A stretch of DNA of 64,000 bases, taken from Streptomyces sp. NRRL S-455. GTDB taxonomy: Bacteria > Actinomycetota > Actinomycetes > Streptomycetales > Streptomycetaceae. The number at the start of each line of letters is the position of its first letter. Position 1 is the stretch's first letter. Shown here one piece after another: positions 54,865 to 63,511 of this stretch. The notes below the pieces were generated by a model. It ran no database searches. It was not told the origin of the DNA and worked only from the letters and a program-made list of their open reading frames with translations. A program made the position numbers and the translations under genes. The stretch lies in contig NZ_JOCT01000003.1 in NCBI RefSeq assembly GCF_000717875.1, forward strand, positions 1-64,000, read 5' to 3'.

Positions 54865-55199
54865 CACTTGCCCCCGTCGGCGCTCTTACCGAAGAGCGCC
54901 GCAACTTCCTCATCACCTATCTCTGTATTGTCATTGACCTGCTTCAGTGCATCCGCGATCTCGTCCAGGTGTCTGTGCACGAGCGCCATGGCGCGGAGCG
55001 CTTCTGCCGAGTACTCGAGATAGGCAGTGGTGACCTCTTCTGACTCAGTGAGGACCCCGAAGCCATCTGTGATGGCTTCTTCACCCGTTTCATTCTCGAA
55101 CGACTTAAGGAAGGCGCGAAGATCATACGCCTGCAGCTCGAACTTGCGGGCCAGGTTCCTGCCCGCGTTGTCTGCGTAGTACGTCGTATCGTCGGCCAC
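54864..55199 (-). CDS. small helical T7SS partner protein
   Basis: A 111-residue, acidic helical-hairpin protein (FELQAYDLRAFLKSFENETG, then RAMALVHRHLDEIADALKQV) starting at GTG with AAGGGA upstream. It overlaps the WXG substrate gene by one base. It is likely the co-secreted or chaperone partner of that substrate, resembling EspC-type proteins in size and fold. Confidence 0.7.
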   Translation of the reverse strand: MADDTTYYADNAGRNLARKFELQAYDLRAFLKSFENETGEEAITDGFGVLTESEEVTTAYLEYSAEALRAMALVHRHLDEIADALKQVNDNTEIGDEEVAALFGKSADGGK

Positions 55200-55252
55200 T
55201 CTCTATCCCTTGATTGTCGCTTCGGTGCCTTGGGCCCAGCGCGATGGCGTCC

Positions 55253-56608
55253 TCATCGGTCTTGCGAGGGCGGCTGTTGTGCGTAGGGGTTCGGCTGCTG
55301 CTGCGGGTACTGGGCTGGAGGAGTGGGGTAGCCCTGGTTGGATGCCGTGCTTGGGTACTGCTGATATCCCGTCGGGGACTGCGGCGGGTAGCCCGCACCT
55401 GCAGGGGGGGTTCCGCCGCCTGAACCGGGGCCACCGTTACCGCCGTTGCGGCGGCTTCGGATTACCGCAATGGCGATGCCGATGACGACTACAGCGGCTG
55501 CGATGCCGGCGATGAGGAGGAAGTTGCCCGAGGAGGACTTCTTCTTTTTCTTGGCTGCCTGACTCTTACTGTCGTTTTCGTCGGAAGCTGCACCGGAATC
55601 CGTGGACGTGGACGGCGAGGACTTGGCGAGCGGGCCCTGCTTGGGGCCTTTGGGAATGTCCATCGTCAATGCCGCGTACGGACGGATGATGCCGTAGCCG
55701 TACTCCTCGTCAGGTGTCTTCTTTACGTCGTGGTCGAGCAGCGTGGCTGACTTGATCAGGCGGTTGATGACCTGGCCTGCAGTAAGGTCGGGGTATTTGG
55801 CACGGACAAGTGCTGCTGTGGCGGAGACGTAGGCGGTTGCGTCTGAGGTGCCATCGGCTTCTCCGTAGCCATTTGATTGGCTCGTGTCCGCTCGGACAAT
55901 ATTCGCACCAGGAGCAGTCAGCGTCACTCCTTCACCGAAATTAGACTTGGCCCAAATCCTCAGTGATTCATCAACAGCGCCTACTGCTACTACACCGGGA
56001 AGCTTCGCTGGATATTCAAGCCCTGCGGCTCCATCATTTCCCGTCGAGGCTACGACGACAACGTCGTGTTGCTGCGCATACTGGATTGCATTAGCACCCT
56101 CAGAACCTGGCTGGGCAAGAGAATCAGCAAATGACATATTGATGACATCGGCACCCTGATCAACTGCGTATCGGACACCTTCTGCCCACTGCTTGTCATT
56201 GTACTCGTCGTTATCTGCAGCCTTGATCGGGAGGATCTTGGCCCTCGGTGCCAAGCCGATCACACCTGAAGCATTGTTTGGACCGTGTCCGTGACCAGCG
56301 ATGAGACTTGCCATACCGGTGCCATGCCCGTCCGTGTCATTCTGGGCATCACCACCGCCGGTGACATCTTTGCCCTTCAATACCTGCCCAGTGAGATCCG
56401 GCTGGTTGCCGTCCACTCCGCTATCAACAACGGCAACTGTCGTGCCTTGGCCCTGGGACTCTGACCAGACCTTCTTGAAGTCCATAACGTCAATGACCCA
56501 CTGCTTGTCACGAATGTAATCCGCAGAGGCAGTCGGGGCTGAAGTGAGGAGCAAGGCTCCTGTCAACGCCACGACACCTGTCGTGAGCCAGACTTGCTTG
56601 AAACCCAA
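55253..56608 (-). CDS. mycP: mycosin-type subtilisin protease (MycP) with cytoplasmic Pro-rich tail
   Basis: A 451-residue ESX-associated serine protease. A signal peptide (to about residue 29, TSAPTASA) is followed by a subtilisin domain with Asp62 (VAVVDSGVD), His95 (DGHGTGMAS), oxyanion Asn191 (STGNDG) and Ser255 (DGTSDATAY). A transmembrane helix (362-385) and an unusual Pro/Gln/Tyr-rich cytoplasmic tail follow. TTG 56608 has AGGAG 7 nt upstream and is preferred to GTG 56623. It lies downstream of the Gly-rich substrate gene. This is one of two mycosins in the window. Confidence 0.88.
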   Translation of the reverse strand: MGFKQVWLTTGVVALTGALLLTSAPTASADYIRDKQWVIDVMDFKKVWSESQGQGTTVAVVDSGVDGNQPDLTGQVLKGKDVTGGGDAQNDTDGHGTGMASLIAGHGHGPNNASGVIGLAPRAKILPIKAADNDEYNDKQWAEGVRYAVDQGADVINMSFADSLAQPGSEGANAIQYAQQHDVVVVASTGNDGAAGLEYPAKLPGVVAVGAVDESLRIWAKSNFGEGVTLTAPGANIVRADTSQSNGYGEADGTSDATAYVSATAALVRAKYPDLTAGQVINRLIKSATLLDHDVKKTPDEEYGYGIIRPYAALTMDIPKGPKQGPLAKSSPSTSTDSGAASDENDSKSQAAKKKKKSSSGNFLLIAGIAAAVVVIGIAIAVIRSRRNGGNGGPGSGGGTPPAGAGYPPQSPTGYQQYPSTASNQGYPTPPAQYPQQQPNPYAQQPPSQDR

Positions 56609-56695
56609 TTCCCTGCTCCTCACTCAGCGAAGGCTGGGAGCACCAGCCTTCATACATGGGCAGACGACACCTTTCCGCCCGGCCCGCCTGCGTAC

Positions 56696-58252
56696 TTACT
56701 CGATGGTCCGCGGTACGTTCCGGTTTCGGTCCTCTTCCGAGATCCAGGTCTCTTCGTCCTCGACAAGGTAGTCGGGACGGTCTCCCCTGCTGTTCTCATC
56801 CTCGGACCGGCGGCCCCCGCGGCCGCCCATACCGCCAGCTCCGCCTGCGATACCGCCACGCTGCGTTCCTCCACGACTGCCGTGGAGTCCTGCGCCACCG
56901 CCAGCGCCCTGGCCGGTGACTCCCTTGGCCGCTCCGACTACGCCGCCGCGGGACTTGGCGAGAGCTCCACGCCCACTAGCTCCGGCACCGCCTCGGCCTG
57001 CCCCACCGGCTCCGGCGGCACCCATGCCACCCACACCGGCTCGACCCCCAGCACCGCGGCCTGCTGCCGCGCCGCCAGCCAAACCACCTCGAACGCCCGT
57101 TGCACCGACACCTCCGCGTGCGGCTGCGCTGCCCCCGAGACCGGGCACTCCGCCACCTACGACGCCTGCGCTCTGCGCTCCGCCGGTGCCGAGGCCGCCA
57201 CCACCGCCGCTTACGCCGGCGGAGCCCGCGCCCGGGCTAGCCCCTGTCAGACCTGGGGAGATGCTGTCCACCTTCGTCCTGGTGGTCGGAAGCTGGGAAC
57301 CTCCCGTGATACCCGCATCGCGGGGCCCCGCGGGAGCCGACTTGATGCTGCTAGTGGAACCTGCGCTCCAAGGCTTGTTGCCCGCCCTAGCTGCACCCGG
57401 ACTTCCCGCCGAAGCACTCGGCATTGTGATCGGGGGAGGCATTGTCACATCGTTACTCGGAGGCGTAATGCCCGTTACGTCGTCTCGACCCCCGCCACTC
57501 TTGAGGTTCTGCCCATAGACCCTGTAGTTGGCGGCCAGCTGCTCCATCACTGCCATGGCCTGCAGGCGACGCTCCATCCCCAGCGACAGGTTCTTCTCAT
57601 TCGCCTCGGCGACAGTGCCAGCGCTGACGCCTGCAGCCAGATCCTTGTGCGCCTGAGAGTCATCGCGATCAGAGTTGTCATTCATCTTGTCGCCCGCGCT
57701 CTCTAGCTTGGACGGTTCGTGAATGTCGGCCATCTTGGTCTTAGCGGCGTCGAGGTCCTTGCTGATCGCAAAGAGTTGCTCCGCTGTGAAGTTGGCGTGT
57801 GCAGCCCCGTTTCGGATCTGGACCGCGATGTTGTCCGCCCTACGCTTAAAGGCTTGGGCCGCTTCGCCTTCCCAGTGCTCGAGCACGGCGTCGACTGCGC
57901 TCTGCAACATACCCGCGACACTGTCCTTCGCGGAAACCTCGTCCACACCCCCGGTCGCGCCGTCGCCGTCGCCACCTGACAGGATGTTATGGACCATTTT
58001 CCAGTTGGATCCAACCTCCGCAATTTTTCCGGGATTGGAATCCATGATCATCTTGCGCAATCCGTTGACCGAGTACTCGACAAACGGCGTCTTTCCGTTC
58101 TCGGTCGCGCGGTTGAAGGCCACGTTATTACGCGCGACCTTGTCGGACTCAATGAGGCGGTCGTGATTGTTCTGCTGCTCTGCCGCCCTGGCCTTGTTCT
58201 GGTTGTCCTCTTGAATCTTGCTGGACGCCATTTCCTCGGCAGCGCCGGCCAT
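56696..58252 (-). CDS. WXG substrate with long Gly-rich tail (PPE-like)
   Basis: A 518-residue protein with GAGGAG 7 nt before the ATG. A charged N-terminus leads to a WXG-type helical region with W127-E-G129 (LEHWEGEAAQAF) and helices to about residue 270. A Ser/Pro linker and some 170 residues very rich in Gly/Ala (GGVGATGVRGGLAGGAAAG) follow, ending in an acidic tail (LVEDEETWISEEDRNRN). The layout recalls PPE/Gly-rich ESX substrates. Two decayed copies of its 3' end lie at 50970 and 51880. Confidence 0.75.
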   Translation of the reverse strand: MAGAAEEMASSKIQEDNQNKARAAEQQNNHDRLIESDKVARNNVAFNRATENGKTPFVEYSVNGLRKMIMDSNPGKIAEVGSNWKMVHNILSGGDGDGATGGVDEVSAKDSVAGMLQSAVDAVLEHWEGEAAQAFKRRADNIAVQIRNGAAHANFTAEQLFAISKDLDAAKTKMADIHEPSKLESAGDKMNDNSDRDDSQAHKDLAAGVSAGTVAEANEKNLSLGMERRLQAMAVMEQLAANYRVYGQNLKSGGGRDDVTGITPPSNDVTMPPPITMPSASAGSPGAARAGNKPWSAGSTSSIKSAPAGPRDAGITGGSQLPTTRTKVDSISPGLTGASPGAGSAGVSGGGGGLGTGGAQSAGVVGGGVPGLGGSAAARGGVGATGVRGGLAGGAAAGRGAGGRAGVGGMGAAGAGGAGRGGAGASGRGALAKSRGGVVGAAKGVTGQGAGGGAGLHGSRGGTQRGGIAGGAGGMGGRGGRRSEDENSRGDRPDYLVEDEETWISEEDRNRNVPRTIE

Positions 58253-58288
58253 GGTCCACTCTCCTCGTCAGTGTTTTCCGGGACTCAA

Positions 58289-58657
58289 CTAGTTCGTCTG
58301 CGCCAGCTTGCCCTTGGTAGACCCGCCCGAGCCGCCCCCGACGCCCCTCTTGATCTCATGCTCCTCGTCGTTGTACCTGTCCCGGACCTTTGAGGTTTTT
58401 GTGCTGAAGTCGTCAATCAACCCGTGGAGCGTCTTGATGATGCCCTCGATCTTTGTCTTCATTTCGGTTTGAGCCGCATGGAGGTTCTTGGCCTCGTGGA
58501 ACACAACTTCTCCAGAAGTCTGGCCGAAGGCATGCTCCGGAATGGTCGTGTCGTACTTCGACGTAGTTCCGGCCTTGTCCATGTCGTCAAGCAACCGCCA
58601 GAGCTTCCGGATCACCTCGTCCAGCGCGCTGAGATCAACCCGCATCCCGTTGCTCAT
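58289..58657 (-). CDS. small WXG-like partner protein
   Basis: A 122-residue helical protein (VDLSALDEVIRKLWRLLDDM, then LHAAQTEMKTKIEGIIKTL). It lies 36 nt upstream of the Gly-rich substrate gene and is probably its partner. It shares its N-terminal pattern with the 40642 protein, which likewise precedes a large WXG effector. Confidence 0.7.
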   Translation of the reverse strand: MSNGMRVDLSALDEVIRKLWRLLDDMDKAGTTSKYDTTIPEHAFGQTSGEVVFHEAKNLHAAQTEMKTKIEGIIKTLHGLIDDFSTKTSKVRDRYNDEEHEIKRGVGGGSGGSTKGKLAQTN

Positions 58658-58730
58658 ACCCCGTTGTCCTCTCCCCTGTTGTCCAAGTCGTCAGCACCTC
58701 GCGGTGCCCAAGTCTTCGCTCTGTCCTGCA

Positions 58731-60137
58731 TCAACCGGAAGACCGTCCGGACTCCCGAGCCCGCCGACTACGCCAGTCCCGCAAAGCAACCCCGCTCCCC
58801 GCAACCACCAGAGCCAGCGCAAGCCCCGTGCCCAGCACGTACATGGCCACCCGCTGCTCCCGCTCCGACTCGCTCTCGCCCATCGTCACGGCCATCGGGA
58901 CGACGCCGCCCGAGCCGGCCGCGGCCGGCGGGTCCGGCTTCGGTGAGGTGCCCGGCTCGGAGTCGTCCGACAACGCGGCGACCGGGTCCACGACGCCCCA
59001 TCCGATGTACGGGTTGGGGCCTCGCCCGGGTCGCTGCGCCGTTTCCTCGATGCGTGTGGCGATCTGGGCCGCGTTCCAGTCCGGGTGCTTGTCCTTCAGC
59101 AATGCCGCGACCCCGGCCACGTAGGGCGCCGCGAAGCTCGTGCCGTCGGCGGTGCACTGGCCCTTGTCGGGGACCGTGGAGACCATGCCGACGCCCGGTG
59201 CCGCGACGTCCACGAAGTCGCCGGACTGGGAGAAGACGGCGCGTTCGTCGTTGCGGTCGGAGGCCGCCACCGCCAGGACGCCGTCGTAGGCGGCGGGGTA
59301 CGTCTCGTCGGTGCTGCCGTCCGCGCCGTCGTTGCCGGCGGCAGCGATGATGAGCGCGCCCTGGCCCACGGCTTCCGCGACGGCTCTCCGCAGCGGTCCG
59401 TTGTCCTTCTTGTTGGCGGTGTCCGACGAGATGTTGATGACGTCGGCGCCCTTGGCGACCGCGTCCCGGATCGCGGCGGACATCGTGCCCGAGTCGCCCT
59501 GCTTCTCCTGGCCGCCCGTGTAGCGGTAGGAGAGGATCTTGGCCTTCGGCGCGATGCCCACGAAGCCCGTGCCCTTGAGTGGGCGGGCCGCGATGATGCC
59601 GGCGACCCTGGTGCCGTGGCCTTCGATGTCCTTGGTGGCGGGGCCGTCGACGTAGGTGTCGCCACCGGCCACGGCGGAAGTCAGCTGAGGGTTGCTTTTG
59701 TCGACCCCGGTGTCGATCACCGCGACCGTGACGTCTTCGCCCTTCGCCTGCTCCCACAGCTGGTCCAGGAGGATCCGCTGCAGCGACCAGGGTGTGGACT
59801 TGATGACGTCACCGCCGAAGACGCACTCCGTGCTGTCCGACAGGCCGAAGTCCGTGCGGTCGGAGCCGCGGCCGGGAGTAGGAGCGTTCGCGGCGTCCGC
59901 GAGGTGGGCAGGTGCCGCCCCGACCGCCGGTGTCGCCGATGTCGCCCCAGATGTGGTCGTCGCTGTCGGTGCTTTCGACGCCGCCGCCTGGGCCAGCGGC
60001 AGGAACGGTGCCGATGCCAGGCAGATCCCGGTCACCGCGAGCGCGCCAAACGCCCGCTGCAGTCCGCGGGTTCCACTCGTGCGGCTGTCGCGGCTACGCG
60101 AACGGGCTGTCCGGCCCTCCACGTTCAGGCCCCTCAT
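58731..60137 (-). CDS. mycP: mycosin-type subtilisin protease (MycP)
   Basis: A 468-residue membrane-anchored protease. It has a signal peptide with basic start (GLQRAFGALAVTGICLASAP), catalytic Asp142 (VAVIDTGVD), His174 (GHGTRVAG), Asn269 (AAAGNDG) and Ser334 (DGTSFAAPYVAG), and a C-terminal transmembrane helix with basic stop (ALVVAGSGVALRDWRSRR). Mycosins stabilise the ESX pore and process substrates. ATG 60137 is chosen because the open frame further upstream runs through the terminator palindrome at 60305. It lies nearer the esx pair than the second mycosin, so it is probably the core one. Confidence 0.88.
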   Translation of the reverse strand: MRGLNVEGRTARSRSRDSRTSGTRGLQRAFGALAVTGICLASAPFLPLAQAAASKAPTATTTSGATSATPAVGAAPAHLADAANAPTPGRGSDRTDFGLSDSTECVFGGDVIKSTPWSLQRILLDQLWEQAKGEDVTVAVIDTGVDKSNPQLTSAVAGGDTYVDGPATKDIEGHGTRVAGIIAARPLKGTGFVGIAPKAKILSYRYTGGQEKQGDSGTMSAAIRDAVAKGADVINISSDTANKKDNGPLRRAVAEAVGQGALIIAAAGNDGADGSTDETYPAAYDGVLAVAASDRNDERAVFSQSGDFVDVAAPGVGMVSTVPDKGQCTADGTSFAAPYVAGVAALLKDKHPDWNAAQIATRIEETAQRPGRGPNPYIGWGVVDPVAALSDDSEPGTSPKPDPPAAAGSGGVVPMAVTMGESESEREQRVAMYVLGTGLALALVVAGSGVALRDWRSRRARESGRSSG

Positions 60138-60304
60138 GTCCAGGCCCCCCAGGGCTTCCTTGCTGCCTTGCTTCCTGCGCAGCTGGGTCTTGTCTGTGGC
60201 ACGGATGCGGTGAGGTCCGTGCATGTGTCCGGGATTTGCTGTGTACGGCTCCGTGGGAGCTGTCCGTGATCCCGTAGAAAGCGTGTGCGACCCCGAAGCA
60301 GAGG

Positions 60305-60340
60305 TCGGCCCAGCGGACGCCATGGCGTCCGCTGGGCCGA
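60305..60340 (-). terminator. perfect 36-nt palindrome terminator after the esx pair
   Basis: Two perfect 17-nt arms (60305-60321 with 60324-60340) meet across only AT, so the DNA is one continuous palindrome centred on CCATGG. It lies 38 nt beyond the esxB-like stop. No U-run follows. Confidence 0.85.
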
Positions 60341-60377
60341 TTCTCTTCATGTCATGTCCCTCGGGTCGCCGACGGGC

Positions 60378-60662
60378 TCAGCCCCAGGTCTGGGCGTTGC
60401 TCTTCTCAGTGGCCTGGTAGTTCTCGGCGGCGCTCTGCAGCGCCGTGGAGATCTTCAGCAGGGTGGAGTGCAGGTCGGCGGCGGTCTGGTCCCACTCGCG
60501 CTGCTTGCGCTGGTAGCCCTCCTGCGCCTCACCTTCCCAGGTGTTGGCGACGCGCTTGACCGCGGCCTCGAGGTCGTCCAGCTGCTGCTTGATGCGGCCG
60601 GCGGTCGTCTTCACGTCCGTGGACGCGTTGGTGATCGTTGCGTAATTGACGAGGATCGACAT
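60378..60662 (-). CDS. esxB: WXG100 protein, EsxB-like
   Basis: A 94-residue helical hairpin with the W42-E-G44 turn (ANTWEGEAQEGYQRKQ). ATG 60662 is favoured because AAAGGG lies 6 nt upstream; ATG 60668 abuts that site. It is the second gene of the esx pair, 173 nt after the first, and is predicted to be co-secreted as a heterodimer through EccC. Which of the pair is A or B is a naming choice. Confidence 0.85.
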   Translation of the reverse strand: MSILVNYATITNASTDVKTTAGRIKQQLDDLEAAVKRVANTWEGEAQEGYQRKQREWDQTAADLHSTLLKISTALQSAAENYQATEKSNAQTWG

Positions 60663-60835
60663 CGTCATCCCTTTCAGGAAGAAATCGAAGGAAGTCGGTG
60701 GAGATCAGGAAGAGTTGGAGTGCTTCGGCGGTGCCGTCGGCCTCGGCGGCCCGATGGGTCGACGGCCCGATGAGTCAGGCCGATGAGGCGATGACCCGGC
60801 CGCCGCTGGAGCACTTCCGCTCAAGAACGGCTCGA

Positions 60836-61147
60836 TCAGCCGAAGTCGGACATGATCTTGCTGATCTCGGCGTTCTGCTGCTCCTCGGACGCGGAGTAGT
60901 TGCTCCGCGTGGAGTCCACGGCTTCCTTGATGTCATTGAGGATGTCGCTCATCCTCTTGGCGTCCGCGTTCCACCGCTCCTGCAGCTGGTGGTAGGACGT
61001 GGCCGCCTGGCCCTTCCAGCCACCCGCGATCTGGTCGATCACTCCGTTGAGACGGCGGATCTCGCTCTGCAGCTGACCGTTGACGGTGTTGATGTCACCG
61101 GAGAGCTTGGTGAGTTCGTCCTCTGTTACCCGGAACTGGCCGGCCAT
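60836..61147 (-). CDS. esxA: WXG100 protein, EsxA-like
   Basis: A 103-residue helical hairpin with W44-K-G46 (AGGWKGQAATSYHQLQERW) and GGAAGG 6 nt before the ATG. This is the classic small ESX substrate; the C-terminal helix contains a YSASEEQQNAE stretch near the T7SS YxxxD/E export signal position. It is first in the esx pair, downstream of a 311-nt regulatory gap. Confidence 0.88.
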   Translation of the reverse strand: MAGQFRVTEDELTKLSGDINTVNGQLQSEIRRLNGVIDQIAGGWKGQAATSYHQLQERWNADAKRMSDILNDIKEAVDSTRSNYSASEEQQNAEISKIMSDFG

Positions 61148-61228
61148 GATGAACCTTCCCCCATGTCGTCGTTGGTCCGGGAAACCTGTGCGGGCGCCCG
61201 GAAAAGCTTCGCACGCTTGAGCGTTGCA

Positions 61229-61234
61229 AACACT
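61229..61234 (-). promoter_or_regulatory. candidate -10 box for the esx pair
   Basis: TAGAGT on the minus strand lies about 80 nt upstream of the esxA-like ATG. A TTGAGT lies 13 nt further up, closer than usual, so -35 assignment is uncertain. Confidence 0.4.
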
Positions 61235-61290
61235 CTAGCGTCAGCCTGTCACTCAACCAGAGGCGCGGCCAAGCAGTTACACGGCTCACA

Positions 61291-61363
61291 CACACTTGGG
61301 CAATCATCTTGTGACCCGCGTAGCGAGTTACCCACCGTTACCCCCGGCCGCTGCCCAAGTGTG
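61291..61363. repeat. 12-bp inverted repeat flanking GTTACCC repeats, upstream of esx
   Basis: CACACTTGGGCA (61291-61302) is exactly complementary to 61352-61363. The 49-nt spacer holds two GTTACCC and one GTGACCC. It sits between eccB and the esx pair and is too widely spaced for a simple terminator. Confidence 0.7.
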
Positions 61364-61430
61364 CTTGCCTGTCTACCTGTTGGGCGCGCAGGGGCCGGTG
61401 ACCGGTGGGCAGCCGGAGCCGGCCGGGGAG

Positions 61431-61454
61431 GGCCGGCGCAGGGCGGCGCCGGCC
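61431..61454 (-). terminator. terminator after eccB
   Basis: A perfect 9-bp GC stem (GGCCGGCGC at 61431-61439 with 61446-61454) lies immediately after the eccB stop. Confidence 0.7.
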
Positions 61455-61458
61455 TCAC

Positions 61459-63054
61459 TCACTGGCTCTGCGGCTGCGACGCGCTACCGGTGTCCAGCAT
61501 CGGGCCCTTGGAGATGAACGCCGCCCAGGTCTGCGGCACGATGGCCGGCTTGGAGACGTCCTCGTAGCCCAGCCGCGTGCGCGCCTTGTCCGTCTCGGTC
61601 GGACCGCCTTGCGACGAGGACGAGGACGAAGAGGCTTCGCCGGCGCTCGGCCCCGCCGCGCTGTCGTTGTTCGACGGGAGCGAGTACCGCAGTCCCGTGT
61701 CCGTCAGCAGGTACCACGCACCGCCGCCCGCCGCCTTGCCGGTGACCTCCTGGAAGAGGAGGCCGGAGCCGGACGAGACGTAGGCGCTCTGCGTGTCGGT
61801 GATGACCTTCTTGGGGTAGCCCGTACCCGCCCAGGTGGCGAGCTGCGGCTTGTTGCCCTCGCCGATGGTGCCCTTGTAGACGCTGCACGAGGTGGTGAGG
61901 GCCTCGCCCGTCGCCGTGGCCGCGGGGTTGGCCTGCTTGGGAACGGCCTGCGGCCAGCCGCGGTCCGCGTAGAAGAAGTCCGCGTCGCCGTCGTTGGCGG
62001 CGATGATCTCCTGGGGGTTGACCTCGATGTCGGCGATCTCGTCGGTTCCGTACGCCTTGTCCGCGTCGGGCGACTGCTTGAGCAGGTTGGCGACGAACGG
62101 CGTGATGGCGGCGACCTCGTTCTTGAGGACGACGAAGTACTGATCGCCCTGCGCGTCCTTCGCCTTGAGCACGCGGCCCACCGTGCTCGCCTCGGGCGGG
62201 AGGCCCTGGACCGACGTGGGCTCGCCGATGGACGGGACGGTCGGAAAGGTGATGACGCCGCCTTCGTTGAAGGTGCGCAGCCACTCCCGGCTCACCGGCT
62301 GCGCTTGGGCCCTGCTGCCGACGACGGCGGCGCGCAGCTGCGCCATGGTGACCTGGTCGAGGCCCTCCTGGTCCCCGAGTAGGAAGAGGTTGCCCTTGCC
62401 GTCGACCAGGAACTCGCGTCCGGTCTCACGCTCGACGACATACAGGGCTTCGCGGTGGTTGACCTTTCCCGAGTTGGCCAGCGATGTGGCGTCCTCGGAG
62501 TCGAAGACGAAGACGGCGCGGTCGATGGTGCCCTTCGCTCCCGGAGCGGGGCGCTCGCAGACCGCCCAGGTCTTCGCCTTCGCCGCGTCCTCCTTGGAGG
62601 GCAGCCGGTCGGGGGCGTAGGGGATGCCGATCGTCGCGCCGTGCCGTATGCCGCTCTTGTCGATCTCCTTGCCGGGGACCTCGAGGACGCTGCCCTTGCC
62701 CTTGTCGAGCAGCAGCTTGGCGGAGGCGTAGTTGAGGACCGGGTGGAGCACCTTCTCCACCTTGTTGTCCTTCGGGTCCGGGTCCAGGACCACGTACCGC
62801 GTGGTCGAGTCGCTGTCCACGATGATGTGCTCACCCGGAGTGTCCCAGCCCTTGGGAGCCGTCGGCTTGATGACGCCCCACGCGATGAAGCCGATCACCA
62901 GGACGACGCCCACGCCGAGGCTGGGCATCACCGTACGGACGGGACGCGGTGCGCCTTCCTCCGAGCCGCCCGGTGACGGCGCCAGGAACGCCGCGACGGT
63001 GCGCTTGCGAGCGAACGTGTAGGCGGCGAGCTCATCCCGACGCTGCTTTGCCAT
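61459..63054 (-). CDS. eccB: type VII secretion protein EccB
   Basis: A 531-residue ESX core component. A basic cytoplasmic N-terminus (MAKQRRDELAAYTFARKRTV) and one transmembrane helix (44-62) are followed by a large periplasmic-side domain made of repeated units (LNYASAKLLLD, GIRHGATIGIPYAPDRLP) with one Cys pair. The C-terminus is Ser-rich and ends in a WAAFISKGP segment. EccB binds EccC-EccD-EccE in the membrane complex. It is divergent from eccE. Confidence 0.93.
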   Translation of the reverse strand: MAKQRRDELAAYTFARKRTVAAFLAPSPGGSEEGAPRPVRTVMPSLGVGVVLVIGFIAWGVIKPTAPKGWDTPGEHIIVDSDSTTRYVVLDPDPKDNKVEKVLHPVLNYASAKLLLDKGKGSVLEVPGKEIDKSGIRHGATIGIPYAPDRLPSKEDAAKAKTWAVCERPAPGAKGTIDRAVFVFDSEDATSLANSGKVNHREALYVVERETGREFLVDGKGNLFLLGDQEGLDQVTMAQLRAAVVGSRAQAQPVSREWLRTFNEGGVITFPTVPSIGEPTSVQGLPPEASTVGRVLKAKDAQGDQYFVVLKNEVAAITPFVANLLKQSPDADKAYGTDEIADIEVNPQEIIAANDGDADFFYADRGWPQAVPKQANPAATATGEALTTSCSVYKGTIGEGNKPQLATWAGTGYPKKVITDTQSAYVSSGSGLLFQEVTGKAAGGGAWYLLTDTGLRYSLPSNNDSAAGPSAGEASSSSSSSQGGPTETDKARTRLGYEDVSKPAIVPQTWAAFISKGPMLDTGSASQPQSQ

Positions 63055-63511
63055 GGTCCCCGTGTCTCCCGATGTGTACTGCTCGATCGCGTTCGTACCG
63101 CTCGATCGCCCAGTGCTGATCGTTGGCGTGTGCGGTGCTGGATCGTGCGCTGAAGCTCAACAGCTCAACACCGCTCCCTGAGCGCGGCTTCGTCGTGCTC
63201 GAAGGTCACGTCGGCCACGCAGGCCCCTACTATGCCTTGCGCCGCCGGGCGACGATTCATCAGGTGCGCGGCTGACCCCGCATCTTCACAGAGCTTCACC
63301 ACAGCGCTCCACCACGCGGGGCGAGTCCGTGACAGTCTGGCCACCTGGGGTTTCGGTGTCCCCTGTGTCGCCTCAAGTTCCGCAGCGGGTACCGTGAGCC
63401 ACTCGCATGGATGTCGTGGGCCGTCGGGCCCCTGGCCCGTCGCCGGAGTCCCGGACAGAGGACTCCGCCCCACGAGCGGGCCGATACTTCGCGAAAGGGA
63501 TGTCCCGGGGG
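63055..63511. other. 457-nt divergent promoter region between eccB and eccE
   Basis: No convincing gene: a minus-strand open frame of about 100 codons (63165-63473) has weak codon bias and no ribosome site. Promoters of both core genes must lie here; no strong -35/-10 pair is evident. Confidence 0.4.

Noticed and set aside
60138..60350. An upstream extension of mycP to the ATG at 60350
   Set aside because: The extension runs through the perfect palindrome terminator and would place about 70 extra residues before a good signal peptide.
63165..63473. A 102-codon minus-strand frame between eccB and eccE
   Set aside because: It shows mixed third-position usage, no start signal and no recognisable domain; it lies in the divergent promoter region.
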